Shown in pieces: positions 31,958 through 43,165 of a stretch of 64,000 nt of DNA (positions within the stretch are counted from its first letter, which is position 1; the number at the start of each line of letters is the position of its first letter). The DNA is from Trichaptum fuscoviolaceum (lineage: Eukaryota > Basidiomycota > Agaricomycetes > Hymenochaetales > Trichaptaceae). The notes below the pieces were generated by a model. It saw only the letters and a list, made by a program, of their open reading frames with translations. It made no database searches and was not told where the DNA came from. The stretch is from positions 7,688,001 through 7,752,000 of the forward strand of contig CAJSYZ010000005.1 in assembly GCA_910574455.1 (NCBI GenBank). Reading direction: 5' to 3'. The position numbers and the translations under genes were made by a program.

Positions 31958-32047
31958 CATTGTGACTGATGAGTCACAATGACGTTACAGGCCTCCTTCT
32001 GATTGAGTCATACCAGTCGTTTCTCTTTCACGACACAAACGACTGGT
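31958..32047. repeat. Two adjacent perfect hairpins with AP-1/Gcn4-like sites
   Basis: CATTGTGACT pairs with AGTCACAATG across a 4-base loop (31958-31981). ACCAGTCGTTT pairs with AAACGACTGGT across 14 bases (32012-32047). TGAGTCA or its complement occurs within and between them. Confidence 0.6.
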
Positions 32048-32181
32048 TTACGAGTCTAACGATTCTGCCCGAAATTTATAGGGCGGATGTAGACCTTGAG
32101 TTGGCAGCAACCGTCATTGTCTCTACTTATTAGCTCTATAACGCAGCCATTCGACTCTCTAGCTTCTGGGTCGCATTCGAC

Positions 32182-32467
32182 ATGTCTCACCCTACAGTCA
32201 TCCCGACTATCGTGTCTGAAATACTGAAGGCTCTTACGAATGCCAGCACGACTCAGGTTGCCCTTGCCTTTTTCACATGCATTTTCGATGGCACACCATC
32301 TTTCTTCGTTCGCCCTCTTTTCCCCTCTACTAAGACGGGCTAATAGAGCCTTGCCAAGGCCTCAACTGTCCGGTCTGCCAGCAGGAAATACGGACAAGCG
32401 CTTTTTACCCGATGGCATCCCGTGGCAGGAACATCTGAAGGATCAACTCGGGACGGCTGTGAGGCTC
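32182..32467 (+). pseudogene. Remnant of an unrecognised gene family (PDGIPWQE type)
   Basis: An ATG at 32182 opens a frame (IVSEILKAL, then a hydrophobic LAFFTCIF segment) that stops near 32341. A second frame continues with LPAGNTDKRFLPDGIPWQE to 32467. The leader, the start region and the last motif match minus-strand remnants at 54818-55105 and 62517-62804 (LDKYFAPDGIPWQE), which are also broken. The family was therefore real and dispersed in this locus, but I cannot name it. The hydrophobic segment near the start suggests a membrane anchor. Confidence 0.5.
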
Positions 32468-32867
32468 TAGCGACCTTTTGGTGTATGGCAGTGATTGAGG
32501 GACTAAGGATGCTAAACGGCTGTCGTGGTTGCAGTAGGAACCGTGAGTGCGTGAGTGTACATGCAATGGGAACTTCATCTCGGTTGCCACCTTCGACCTT
32601 CTCATTCCAGCAATGCAGGTCGTTGATATCCGGACTTGGACGTACGCGTGGGTTAGCTGGACCGCCCGCTGCAAGTGGAAACAGCAGAGATCTCCATTGC
32701 CTGTTCACGCACTTGCAAGCCATTGCATTCAAACTCTTGCGAATCAGTAAATACAAACGGATAGTCAATGACAAGCTATACAATCGTAAACAGAAGTCTT
32801 TGCAGGCCGATTCTCCCGCATGTCTCTTCTTAGTCCTCTCCAAATCGACCTACCTTCAAGGGCGCGT

Positions 32868-32965
32868 AGTGATAAGTATATCAAATGGGTGCGCTCTCAT
32901 ACTCCTGCTCGCTGCTTAGACTAGCGATACAGGTTTATCCAGGTCCATTTGTTAGATACCATTGC
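32868..32965 (+). pseudogene. DM9 gene remnant (exon 1 region)
   Basis: GATAAGTATATCAAATGG followed by GTGCGC, a 55-nt intron-like stretch and TTATCCAGGTC matches exon 1, intron 1 and the start of exon 2 of the DM9 genes. The start codon is lost (AGT instead of ATG), and the rest of the gene cannot be followed. Confidence 0.7.
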
Positions 32966-33180
32966 AATCCGCTCTTAAATCCGTGGGAATATGTTGCACA
33001 ACTTGAATTGACGAGAAACATTCCTTATGTCAGAACTGAGATAATGATGCGACATACATACCTTTCGGTCTTCCGAAGAAAGGGCAAGTTTGTCCATTTA
33101 TATAGCATCACGTACAGACGACTATGAGACACGTAGGCATCTCCGTTGAACTTGCAGGTAATGACATTTCCGCTCTTCCG

Positions 33181-33272
33181 GAATTATAACCCATTGACTT
33201 ACAAGCGGAAAGGCAATGATGTACTATGCGGATGCATACGAAAGCTTTTTCGGGCCACTTCCCCTATATAAA
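33181..33272 (+). promoter_or_regulatory. Shared DM9-gene upstream element and TATA (copy C)
   Basis: ATTATAACCCATTGACTTAC, then AAGCGGAAAGGCAATGATG and TACTATGCGG, is the copy C version of the conserved block. A clear TATATAA lies at 33266-33272, about 75 bp ahead of the ATG. Confidence 0.65.
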
Positions 33273-33342
33273 GCACCGAGGTTCTTCTCCCCCTATCCAA
33301 GTCAACCTACCTGCAAAGACTTTTGACTCCAGGCATCTCAGA

Positions 33343-34250
33343 ATGGACAAGTATATCAAATGGGTACGCTTTCACACATGTGCTCACCGCCTCAGACTAA
33401 TAACGCAATCCTTATTCAGGTCGATTATAACAATGGCAATGCCATTGAAGACAAGATTGAAGGCGGTAAGGAAGAGGGCCGAACCATTTACGTCGCTCGT
33501 GTAAAGCTTTCAAACGGTAGCGTCCGTGAGTAACTGGAATCATCATCAGTCTATCCACCACCCATGCTCTTTCATTAGAACCGGGAAAGTTTGTCAATGA
33601 TAGTTATGGCACGAATGCCGGTAGAATTTATTTAGCCAATGATGGTCGTGAGATCAATGTTGTAAGCCATCTGACTCGTTTCCACAAATGAGCTATTCTA
33701 ATCAAAACCACTTACTCAATGCTCATTAGACCTCCACATTTCAAGTCGCGACTGGTGATGCAAGCAAATTCAAATGGGTTGCGCAATCCGGTCCCTTCAA
33801 CCCATCCAAAGTACAGGAAAGCCAAGCTATACCAGTCCAGTATGTACTAGAACCGCGCTTTTCTTTATCATCATTAAGATTGAGTTGGATAATCAGAGGT
33901 GGCGTCGAGACTGACGGGTCTCCGTTATATATTGCACGAGCACACGTTTCTTACCGCGGTAAAGACATTGGTATCGTCAACGGCAAGGTCCAGGAAGGCA
34001 AAGCTGGTGAGCTCGCAGTAGCCATCTATACTCTTGCAAGAACAGTGCTGACCAGCTTCAACGGATTGTAGCACAAGTTTCATTCGGTGATTTGCAGCAT
34101 TCTTGCAACGAATACGAGGTACTCGCATACACTGAGCCTGCCCCGGCTCCCTCATTCCCGAACCTACCTTCCATCGACGTCGGGGACTTGCTCAAATTTG
34201 CCAAAGATAACCTTGACAAAACCGAAGCTGCCCTCAGAAAGAAAGATTGA
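33343..34250 (+). CDS. DM9/DUF3421-like two-repeat protein with helical tail, copy C
   Basis: This is an intact six-exon gene of about 208 codons. Exon 1 is MDKYIKW (33343-33363), and intron 1 runs from GTACGC to TTATTCAG with a CTAATAAC branch site. Repeat 1 holds AIEDKIEGG, RTIYVARV, PGKF and REINV...FQVATGDA. Repeat 2 starts FKWVAQSGPF and holds LSWIIRGGVETDGSPLYIAR, NGKVQEGK and NEYEVLAYTEP. The pattern GG..dG..iYvaR....pGK...E...yEVL, seen twice, is the DM9/DUF3421 signature. After repeat 2 comes a Pro-rich linker and an amphipathic helix (LLKFAKDNLDKTEAALRKK). All introns have GT-AG ends, and the frame closes at TGA 34248-34250. An SDR-like pseudogene follows, mirroring copy D. Confidence 0.85.
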
Positions 34251-35391
34251 GGTCTTCTACATAGTCCCACTGGCTACTTATTAATGAGTATCAGGTAAAG
34301 AAACTACATGTACGTAGTAGAATAGCAGATGTCACTTATCAATACACAAGAGTCATAAACAATGAGAGACATGATTAGGAGAAAAGAATCCGGTTGATTA
34401 ACTTTCGGAACATATATTCAGAAATTGAGTATTCTTATACCACCTTTCTCGGTTCTGTAAGAGTTGATTAATGTCACTGATTAACACCTAGTGCTTTTGG
34501 TTTTGTACCTACCATGTTTTGTCGGTGCCAGGTCTGCATGGCGTTGTAAGACGCGGGGTCTGAAGGAAATAACCCGGAACAGACGCCAAACTCTCAAACG
34601 GCTCAACAACTTCAGAGGATTCCGCCCCAGCCTCCCTTGAACTACTCCACTCTGTCGTTTTCTCCCACAGCCACCAACGTTAATGGGAAGCTGCACGAGC
34701 ATAATGAGCATGGTATGCAACATAGAAATGCTAGTACGGTGCGGAAAGCAGTCTTGCCCTCGATCGAGCCCAACAGAACGCCACGCAGATACAGAGCTGT
34801 TTAGATATCAGGCTAGGTGAAAGCAGCAAACATTCAAGGCTCGGGATGCAAGAATATCGAGTTCAGGCCAAGCTGAGGTCCGAAACACGCCTTGGATAAA
34901 GCTGGGAAATAAAATCTAAGGAAAAGTGGAAGATTTCGGAGATAACCCATTGGTATGACAGACTCGCAAAATCTCATACTGATTAACAGCTACCGAGATC
35001 TGGGGACAAATGCTGAAAAAGAGATTGTAGTCGCTGATCAAGTTTGAATTGGGGTTTGCCGAGCAGCCGCGTGTGCCGCCGCTCTCTTTGCGCGGCATCA
35101 TGACTTGTGCTGGCGGGTTCTGTGACGCGTCCCAGTGGCCGAAACCTCCCAACTACAACATTAAACCACCTCAATGACTTCAAAAAGATGGAAAGTAATC
35201 CTGAACTCACGACATCAAGAAACTCATTCTGGCTGGTCTCACACTTTCGCGCTTCTTGCTCGCCGCTGCCGTGCTTCTTGGGGCGATTCTCAGCAGCTAC
35301 CAGTGGCATAAGGAGTCCGAGCCATTGCGAGGACAAGCTGTATCACGACGAGCTTTCACAATTCGCTTCCTCGTCTTGTAACAATTCGATG
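34251..35391. other. Intergenic between DM9-C and the SDR pseudogene
   Basis: No gene is seen. The right part (about 35240-35391) resembles the leader ahead of the intact SDR gene at about 39590-39746, including the shared (TATCA)CGACGAGCT segment, so the duplication includes upstream DNA. Confidence 0.5.
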
Positions 35392-36170
35392 ATGAAGTTG
35401 ATCGTAACAGGTGCAACAGGGGCAGTTATGTACTCCAGTGTACAACAGAGTAGTACTCATGTTGAAATTTACTCGTCACCATTCTTCCATAGCCGGCCTT
35501 GACGTCGTCCGCGCCGACCCCGCCGTCTCCAGAATCACTGTCCTCACCCGGAAGCCCCTCCCACCAACGACTCCCCGCCTCCGACAAGATCACGCAGATC
35601 CCGCATAGCGACTTCCTCTCGTACCCGCCCGAGGGCGTGTGGGCGCAAGGCTAGTCTGCCATCGGCATGGGCGAGGCGGACTACACGCAGCTCACGCATG
35701 AGTTTCCGCTCACTACGTTCAAGGCGTTCGACGACGCGAAGGTTCGGGGCGAGGATGGCACGTTTCGCTTTTGGCACATTAGCGGCGAAGGGACGGGCTA
35801 GGAAGAGAAGGCACACATGATGTTTATGAGGGCCGAGGTGCGCTAAGCACTATCATTGATGGTACCCAGCGACTTATCTTCCCAATCTTGGTCTGCACCG
35901 AAAAGGACCTGATAAACTGTGCATCGACTCTCAACGTACACAATCTCCGTCCTGGCTACTTTTTCCCATCCAACCTCCGGGACGCTGCACGGCTTCGCTC
36001 CGGCTTTACACGAGTACTGGACAAGATCTTTGGACCAGTCGACCAGCTCTATATGTCTTCGCTCCTTCCGCTGTAATCAAGAGCATCGAGCTCGGCCGAG
36101 CGACTGTCAAGGCTTCAAAGGGTCGATGTGGTTACCAAGCCGTGTTCCAGAACATCCAGTTAGTAAACCT
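35392..36170 (+). pseudogene. SDR-like NAD(P)-binding oxidoreductase pseudogene
   Basis: This is a degraded duplicate of the gene at 39747. It starts MKLIVTGATGA at 35392 with the Rossmann GxxGxxG-type loop and keeps the intron 1 position (acceptor TCCATAG at about 35493). It then matches GLDVVRADPAV and RITVLTRKPLPP. In-frame stops (for example the TAG near 35653 and another near 35801) and frame changes break it. The last part (about 35890-36170) keeps NLRPGYFFPSN. It sits after DM9-C just as the intact gene sits after DM9-D. Confidence 0.85.
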
Positions 36171-36484
36171 AGCTCAGATACGGAAGAGAGAGGAGAAGAA
36201 CGAGACAGCACCGTGATACACTAGTACGGTACACGTATGATATCACCTGCTCATGTTAGGGGCAGACGACTATGTAATGAGAGATCTCCGTTGTCTGTTC
36301 ATGCACTCACAAGTCATTTCATTCCAGCACTTCCGGATTCACAGGCATAGGCAAAAAGTTAACATCAAATATAGTAGACGATCGTAATCAAAGGCCTTTT
36401 CTGGCAGTGTTTTTGCTACGTACTTCTTCCTAATCCTTTCGAAAGGCAGTCTACTACTTACAAAGACGCATCGCAACTTGCCAC
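36171..36484. other. Intergenic, no supported gene
   Basis: No convincing coding potential. It contains degraded sequence similar to DM9-gene upstream regions. Confidence 0.35.
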
Positions 36485-36610
36485 GGGCAAGCATATCAAT
36501 TCGGTGCGCTCCTACAGTATATACCTGTTTGAATCTTAGACAAGTGATGCACTTGTTAAACAGGTCGATTTTGAAGATGGTGGCTTCGCCATCGAAATCC
36601 GTTTCCAGAT
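36485..36610 (+). pseudogene. DM9 gene remnant (exons 1-2)
   Basis: CAAGCATATCAATTCGGTGCGC followed by an intron-like stretch with a TTAGAC(A) branch-like site and AAACAGGTCGATTTTGAAGATGG resembles exon 1 to exon 2 of the DM9 genes. It has no start codon and no downstream exons. Confidence 0.6.
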
Positions 36611-36787
36611 CAACTTGAACTTGAGCTGCGGGAATAGTATGCGACGCATGAATCGGTGGTCGCATATCATCCGATGTCATTCCTTATCTCAAAATTGAGA
36701 TAGAGAAGTAACACAGTCTTCCGCATACTTGTACATCTACATTTTCATACATAGCAAGACGGTCAGTCGAGAAGGCATCTCAGGAGT

Positions 36788-36853
36788 CATAACTCATTGA
36801 TTCACAAACGGAAAAGTAATGACATACTATACAGTTTCAAAGAGAACTATAAA
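36788..36853 (+). promoter_or_regulatory. Shared DM9-gene upstream element and TATA (copy D)
   Basis: GTCATAACTCATTGATTCAC, then AAACGGAAAAGTAATGACA and TACTATACAG, is followed by CTATAAAG at about 36847. Spacing to the ATG is again about 75 bp. Confidence 0.6.
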
Positions 36854-36922
36854 GTACCGTGCTTCTTCCTCAAGATAGTCAATCTGCCTGCAAAGACTTT
36901 GACTCCAGCAGCGCAGCTCAGC

Positions 36923-37909
36923 ATGGACAACTTGAAGTATATCAAATGGGTGCGGTTTCACGCGCGTGCTTGCTACCTTAATCTAATAATTTATTCTCAT
37001 CCAGGTCGACTATCAAGGTGATGCCATTGCGAATAAGATTGAAGGAGGTGTCGAAGAGGGCAAGACCATCTACGTCGCTCGGGAACGCCCACGGAAAGAC
37101 CCCCAGTGCACTTGTGAGTAACTGCCTTCAAGTTGTGTTCATCATTGGTCCACTCATCACCGTGACTGATACTCTTCTACCAGTTCCAGCAAAGTTTGTA
37201 ATGAGCACTGGCAATGTAGGCAAATGCTATCGGACGGGACTCGGAAAAGAGGCAGAAGTAAGTCGTCTCCACGGAGGATCCACACTGTCCAGAAATTTGT
37301 TAACTTGTCGCTCATTTAGATAAGCCCTTTTCAAGTTGCGACTGGCGATGCAAGACATTTTAGATGGATCCGACAATTCGGCCGCTTCAACTCGTCCAAT
37401 ATTCCGGCGAGCCAGGGTATACTGGTCCCGTATGTGTTCAAACCGCGCTTTTCTTTATTAACCATTCACGAAGAGTTGGATAATCAGAGGCGGATGGGGA
37501 TGGAATCGTTCAAAACCATTATTTATTGCACGAGCACACGTTACTTTCAAAGACGTATATAGGGGAGTCGTTTGCGGCTATACCTGTGATGGAAAACCAG
37601 AAGGAGGTGAGTTGGCTGCAGTAATTTGTATTTTGAAGGATTGGCACTGACCGGCTTAAATGGCATATAGCACGAGTCTCGTTTGGTGGGTTTCTTCTCG
37701 ATAACTTTGATTACGAAGTGCTCGTATACATTGGGCCTCCCATTGAGGAACCCACACCTCCCGTCAAGGAACCTGTGCCTCCAGTGCCTCCCCCGCCAAT
37801 GCCAAATCCTCCCATCATCGATGTCGAAGGCATGCTCAAAGGTGCCAAAGATATGCTCGACAGTACTGAAGCTATCCTCAGAAAACAAGGTGGAGGAACC
37901 TCACACTGA
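36923..37909 (+). CDS. DM9/DUF3421-like two-repeat protein with Pro-rich linker and helical tail, copy D
   Basis: This is an intact six-exon gene. Exon 1 encodes MDNLKYIKW, two codons longer than in copies A and C. Repeat 1 has AIANKIEGG, KTIYVAR and FVMSTGNVGK. Repeat 2 has FRWIRQFGRF, WIIRGGWGWN, KPLFIARAHVTF and DYEVLVYIGPP. A long Pro-rich linker (EEPTPPVKEPVPPVPPPP) follows, then a helix (VEGMLKGAKDMLDSTEAIL) and a Gly-rich end. Splice sites were chosen by comparison with copies C and E, the intron 4 acceptor being CGAAGAG. The lengthened linker relative to C suggests that the tail evolves faster than the DM9 core. An intact SDR-like gene follows 1.8 kb downstream. Confidence 0.85.
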
Positions 37910-39746
37910 CCCTCCAGATACTGTATAAGTCGATGAGGAGAATGTGCTAGTGGAACAATAGATGTAGTCACTACAGACTTGGAGAAGCTCACTTTGATAG
38001 TAACCAGTGACGTGTAGTGTTGTAACCAGAACACATCATGCATTTGTTGTTTTGTTTGTCTGGCATATCGGTACTTCAGCAAGTATGCAGCTAATGAGAA
38101 TGATATGGGACGGCGGCAGCTGATGATTATGATGCGCCGCTTCGTCATCTTTGACCCGTCTTATCCTCGTCAGTTGTGTCCGATTCCTCGTGGTCGACCT
38201 ATCGGAAGGGTGACTTGCACTACATCGAAAACTTACGCGTTTTACTCCTCCCTATTCTTTCCTAGCTCTGAATAAGATGTATTTATACTGGATATTTTTC
38301 AACTCACGATTCATTATATAACTTTGCCATTGCAATATACCCGAAATCGGCGTCCAAAGTGTTGAAACCAGACCTCTGCGGTCGGACTCGCCATATAGCG
38401 TTGATTCAAGTCTAAGCACCTGATTCTAACATCCTTCTGCAATCGCGTCAAAATTGTACATTTCAGGACCTCCAGATTGCTCCACAACAGAATCGGCACA
38501 CCAATTGTGACCGTTTTTTCTGGTGCCAAGAACATGCTCCGTAGTTTTCGGATACATTTTAACCTCACTGAGTTTCCTAGTTGCGCACATGGGAGGAGTC
38601 CAGAGGAAGGGTGTCGCATTCTCATGTTTAACCTTATTACTTGGTTGTGGAGACCAAATGCCCTAAACAGACATCAGAGTGAAGACTGTATACATACATA
38701 GCTATGACTTTATATACCAAATGAGATTTCGCAGTAGATTAAGATAGCATATGAAGACCCGATATACCTGTGTTCCCAGACCGCGGACTTAGTCTGAAGG
38801 CAAATAGGTAGTAAGACATGCATGCGGGAAGACACAATGCGCGTGATTCGACTAGAGAGTAGGCGAGATTGCTAAAAGATCTGAAGATCTGATGAGTTAA
38901 ATGGAGTTAGCGCACATTGATGTGCTGTACCCATAAGAAGGTACTCACAGCATGGCTTTGTCGGTGATGCACGTACGGTAGCAAGGTATATGCAACACGG
39001 AAATGATGGCTGTGTCGTACGAATCGGAAAGCAGTTCAGACCCCGCTCCGGAGTCCGAGTCGGGCGTGACTCGGTGAGAGTGCCGCACAGTCATAGAAAT
39101 GTAGAGATACAGTATGTGTGGTCAGATGAAACCTGAAGTGCATCATGGTTAGGATCAAGGATTCAAGCAGAGTCTAACAGAGCTTGAAGATAACCTTGGG
39201 TTTGGAAGTTTGGAACGCGGCTCGGATAAGGCTGGTCGAGAATGTAATGATAATATATGGATTGGAATATTGTCGTAGATAGTTAACCAATCTAGCAGAT
39301 ACGCAACGAGAACTACTAGTAGGTGCAAGCATTGGAAAGGAGATGGTTGTCGATGCTCAAGCTTGAACTCAGGCTGGGACGTCGTCACCCAGCTGACCCT
39401 GCAGGGACTCGGACCCAGACTCCGTGAGCGGCCGCATTCGTCTCTCCCTGCTCAGTTCATCATGGACAGCATTCATGTCTACACGACTTTACACTCTCCT
39501 GCTTCCACATTAAATTGTCTCAACGGTCTCGACTATCTAGAAATCAAACCGTGACAAACTAAGGTCAAGAAACTCGCTGTTCTGGCGTGTCGAACCATCA
39601 CACGCTTCGTGCTCACCACAGCCGTGCTTCTCGGTGCGATATTCGTAGGCTCTCGGTGGAATACTAAGGAGTTTGAGTCAACGCGAGGAGAGTTATATCA
39701 CGACGAGCTCGCTAAATTCGCTTTCACGCCTTCCAACGGCTCGACG
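37910..39746. other. Intergenic between DM9-D and the SDR gene
   Basis: No gene is supported. Short frames near 38314-38625 lack any recognisable pattern. The part from about 39590 is the conserved leader of the SDR gene and matches the region ahead of the SDR pseudogene. Confidence 0.45.
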
Positions 39747-40601
39747 ATGAAGTTGATAGTTACAGGGGCTACAGGCGCAGGTGTGTTGTCTACAGGGTAC
39801 CGCATCTTCCACCGAATCCACTAACCCCTCCATAGCCGGCCTCGAAGTCGTCCGCGCCGCCATCGCCGACTCCGCGATCTCCAGGATCACCGTCCTCTCG
39901 CGCAAGCCGCTCCCACCCACCATCCCCGCCTCCGACAAGCTCACGCAGATCGCGCACAGCGACTTCGCCTCCTACCCACCCGCGCTCGTGCAGCAGCTCG
40001 CGGGGCACGGCGCGTGCGTGTGGGCGCTCGGCAAGTCCTCGAGCGGCATGAGCGAGGCGGAGTACACGCGGCTCACGCATGACTTCCCGCTCGCGGCACT
40101 CAAGGCACTCGACGACGCGCAGGTCCGCGGCGAGGATGGCACGTTCCGGTTCGTGTACTTCAGCGGCGAGGGTGCGGACCAGGAGGAGAAGATGCGCATG
40201 CTGTTTGGCCGTGTCAAGGTGAGCTAAACTGTCATATTTGGTGCCCAGTGGACAACATCTGATGTTCTTTGTTTATCTAGGGCCGAACGGAGAAGGACCT
40301 CATAAACTACGCCGCGAAGAACCCGACTCTGAAAGTGCACAATCTCCGCCCTGGCTACTTCTTCCCATCGAACTCGCAGGACGCCGCACAGCTTCGCTCC
40401 GGCACTGCACGTGTGCTCGACAAGGTGCTGAGCCCCGCTCTCTTCGCCCTCGCGCCTTCCGTCGCAATCAAGAGTGACGAGCTTGGTCGCTTCGCCGTCG
40501 AGGCTGCGAAAGGCCGATGTGGTGACCAATCCGTCTTCCAAAACAAGCAGATGGTGGAGTTGCTGAAGAGCTGGAAGAAGGGGGAGAAGAGCGATTGCTA
40601 G
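39747..40601 (+). CDS. SDR-like NAD(P)-binding oxidoreductase (HTATIP2/FMP52-like)
   Basis: Three exons encode about 245 residues. Exon 1 (ATG at 39747) gives MKLIVTGATGA and is followed by an intron ending CTCCATAG. Exon 2 continues GLEVVRAAIADSAISRITV, completing a Rossmann dinucleotide-binding loop (TGATGAAG). It then has HSDFASYP, GACVWALGKSSSGMSE and FVYFSGEGADQ. The second intron (GTGAGC to TATCTAG, about 40219-40280) precedes the last exon with NLRPGYFFPSN and a charged C-terminus ending SDC. The fold class is an atypical short-chain dehydrogenase; the substrate is unknown. The frame also stays open upstream to about 39609 without ATG, but the family start is MKLIVTG. Codon third positions are very GC-rich compared with the DM9 genes. 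Confidence 0.85.
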
Positions 40602-41273
40602 TAAGCGGGCGAGTTGGTGCACGTTTGTTGTTATGACGTGAGCTTCTACCGTTGCTTTGAATTGTTTGAAACAGCAAACACATATTCATCAAAGTTCTAA
40701 TACCCACTCCAGCTATTCCTTTGTTTCCATTTCATCTTTTGTACTGCGCAGTAATTGATTGGAGCACATTAATACCATCTCCGTGCCTTGGGCGTTGCAG
40801 CGGACATCTGCACAGCATCTATTTTCGTCCGTGGGGGCTCAAACTGCGGAAACGGTCGTTAAGATCTAGGTTGCATCCACGCAACACTAAATTTTCGTGC
40901 CTTTTCTTCAGTTCAGAGACCCGCCTCAGACGTCATCGAAATCTATTAGGAGCACGACGGCCAGACGAATGATGTCACCCTTGGGCCACTAGAAATATCT
41001 GCCGGAGTACAGAAAGTCAGCTGTCGTTCAAGTGCATCGCTCTTCCTGTCCGAATCAACGTTTAGGGCTCAAAACACCGCTTGCTATCGATGGCAAAAAA
41101 AGAGTTTTCGGTCTGCTTTGAGCTGAGTGCTCTATCGCTGTCTCTCCTGGATCTCTATCTCGCGCGGAGTCTGTCCCCCCGTTGTTATTTCATCACTTCA
41201 TTTGATTATAGGCCCCACAGAATGATTTATTTTAGGACCACATCGACGTCAATCACACGATTGATCAAACGCA
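40602..41273. other. Intergenic, no supported gene
   Basis: Only short chance frames are seen. The far end is the promoter of the CipC-like gene. Confidence 0.45.
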
Positions 41274-41280
41274 TATAAAA
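41274..41280 (+). promoter_or_regulatory. TATA box of the CipC-like gene
   Basis: TATAAAA about 100 bp before the ATG, followed by a pyrimidine-rich CTCTCTCTCC leader typical of strongly expressed fungal genes. Confidence 0.65.
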
Positions 41281-41378
41281 GCGCGCCCAGTTTCGAGACA
41301 GCCCCCTACTCGTCCGCACACATCCCTCTCTCTCCTCACATCTCAATAACCGCTTTTCACGCAACAGTAATATACACC

Positions 41379-41902
41379 ATGGGTTGGTTTAATGATGATT
41401 CTGAAGAGGGTCAGTTGTCCAACCAGGTGTGTCAGGGCGTCGCTCACTGCGCGTAGGAGTATTGCCACACTCACCCGCCTCTTGTGGCTCCTCAGTACAA
41501 TAACACGGACGACTCGAACAAGCCTACGTTGAGCCATGAAGTCATCGGCGGTGCCGCTGCCTTCGAGGTGAGCTCTCCTCCCTCATCGTTCTTGTTCAAA
41601 ACTCGCGTCTTATCATTATGTCACTCTATAGGCCATGAAGGCGTACGAGGACCACGTCGCTAAGAACGGCCAACCCTCAAGCCACTCCGAGGCGAAGGAG
41701 ATCGCCGCTGGCTTCGCTGGTGCCTTCATCGACCGCGAGGTCGAAACACGCGGTGTAAGTGGACTTCAAGACCATTTAAAATTTTGCGACACCGAAATCT
41801 TACTGCCTTCCTTGATAATAGATGAACTTCTTCGACAAGGAGAAGGCGAAGCACGAGGCGAAGAAGAGGCTCAATCAACAGATTGATGACCAGGGCTACT
41901 GA
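41379..41902 (+). CDS. CipC-like protein (DUF3759)
   Basis: Four short exons encode about 107 residues. Exon 1 starts MGWFNDDSEEG. Exon 2 has NKPTLSHEVIGGAAAFE and exon 3 has AMKAYEDHVAKNG and KEIAAGFAGAFIDREVE. The last exon has FFDKEKAKHEAKKRLNQQ and ends at TGA 41900-41902. The MGWF start, SHEVIGGAAAFEAMKAYE core and Lys-rich C-terminal helix are hallmarks of the small cytosolic fungal CipC/DUF3759 family. Its first member was named for induction by concanamycin, and many are abundant under stress or in symbiosis; the biochemical role is unknown. Introns are about 50-70 nt with GT-AG ends. Confidence 0.88.
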
Positions 41903-42198
41903 GCCATCGCGGCTGACACAAGGAAGAATATGTATGAGTAGGCTGTCGTAAATTGGACTATTATTTGGAATCATATTCAATGTTCAAGCATTTGCGTGAG
42001 TTGATCACGGTCGGCGGGATCGCCGCCGTGTGAATGACCGACCTCAGACTTCCACTTTTGAGATACATATGCATAAGTCCGAGATTGCGACCCAAGTTGT
42101 CATTTTACGACATGTATGTCTGAACCGCAGAACGCGAGATAAAGAGAGAAATCATGAGATCGAGGATGTGAAGAAGCTACTGCGGTTTATGCTTTCTC

Positions 42199-42640
42199 CT
42201 ATGGTACAGTTCACTTAGAGGCCGCTACTTTTGTGCACCAAATTTGGTCCATGGAAAAAAAAGATATTAAAAAACCCTTTACTAGTAGTAGAAATACCCC
42301 TTTTCACGAAAGGAGCAATCCCTCTAAAGGAATTAATATTTGAAGCAAAATTGAAGGAGTTATTTTTAAAGGCCCCGATCCAATTTGGCGATGCCTTACA
42401 AATATACCATTTATAGTAATTATTAATGACTAGCATCTATTTTAAGCCTTCTATTTCTTCTATCTGACCTTCTCATCTTTTTCCCACTTCTTCTAGACCC
42501 CTTTTTATTGCAGTTTTGGGCATTTCAGAGCAAACGGGATTGCCTCAAATATTTTCGGATTTAAATTTATTTTAAGGTTGACCAAAATTGAAATTGGCGT
42601 CTGCCCCAAAGTAGCGGCCTCTAAGTGAACTGTACCATAG
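42199..42640. mobile_element. 442-bp MITE with 34-bp perfect terminal inverted repeats
   Basis: The left end CTATGGTACAGTTCACTT continuing into AGAGGCCGCTACTT is repeated in inverse at 42607-42640. The inside is A/T-rich with no transposase. The TIR contains TA-CAGT, which would fit a Tc1/mariner/pogo-like element with a TA target duplication, in which case the flanking TATGG/CCATA would be extra symmetry. An autonomous parent is not in the window. Confidence 0.85.
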
Positions 42641-43165
42641 AGCCTCCTCGATTTTGCGTTGCATGCTTCTTGCCGACTTGGAATCAGAATTCTAGTAGTA
42701 GGTGTAGAAATATAAATATAATATGCTATCAAACATGAAATATGGTTCTGCCAGCGGATTTGTATACGATCAGCGCCACTGATATGCAACTATTTACAGT
42801 ATATTGTACATATATACGTCTATTCCTGGGGGCGGAAGCCATATGCGTAGACGCTATGCTTATTCCTTGCGTCAGTGATGTGTGGGTTTGTAACTCTGAA
42901 GAAAAATTATTCGGCACAACGACGCGTAGGCACCTCTTCCCGACGAGTGCTTAGAAACGATCTCTCAAGTAGTATATCAAACGGGACACTGTCTGTCTTC
43001 CCGACTCGGACGCGCAGCACCTCGACGTCCCGATATGTAGTCTCTCACACGACGAGAATCGGATACGCGTGATTACGGAAGACCATGGACGACACTTTAC
43101 GCAACAGCCGTGTCATAAGCACATACACACATAGCGCATACAGCCCCCCGCACTGGGCCAGGCCC
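42641..43165. other. Intergenic ahead of the dehydrogenase gene
   Basis: No gene is supported here. The last part is the upstream region of the dehydrogenase. Confidence 0.4.
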
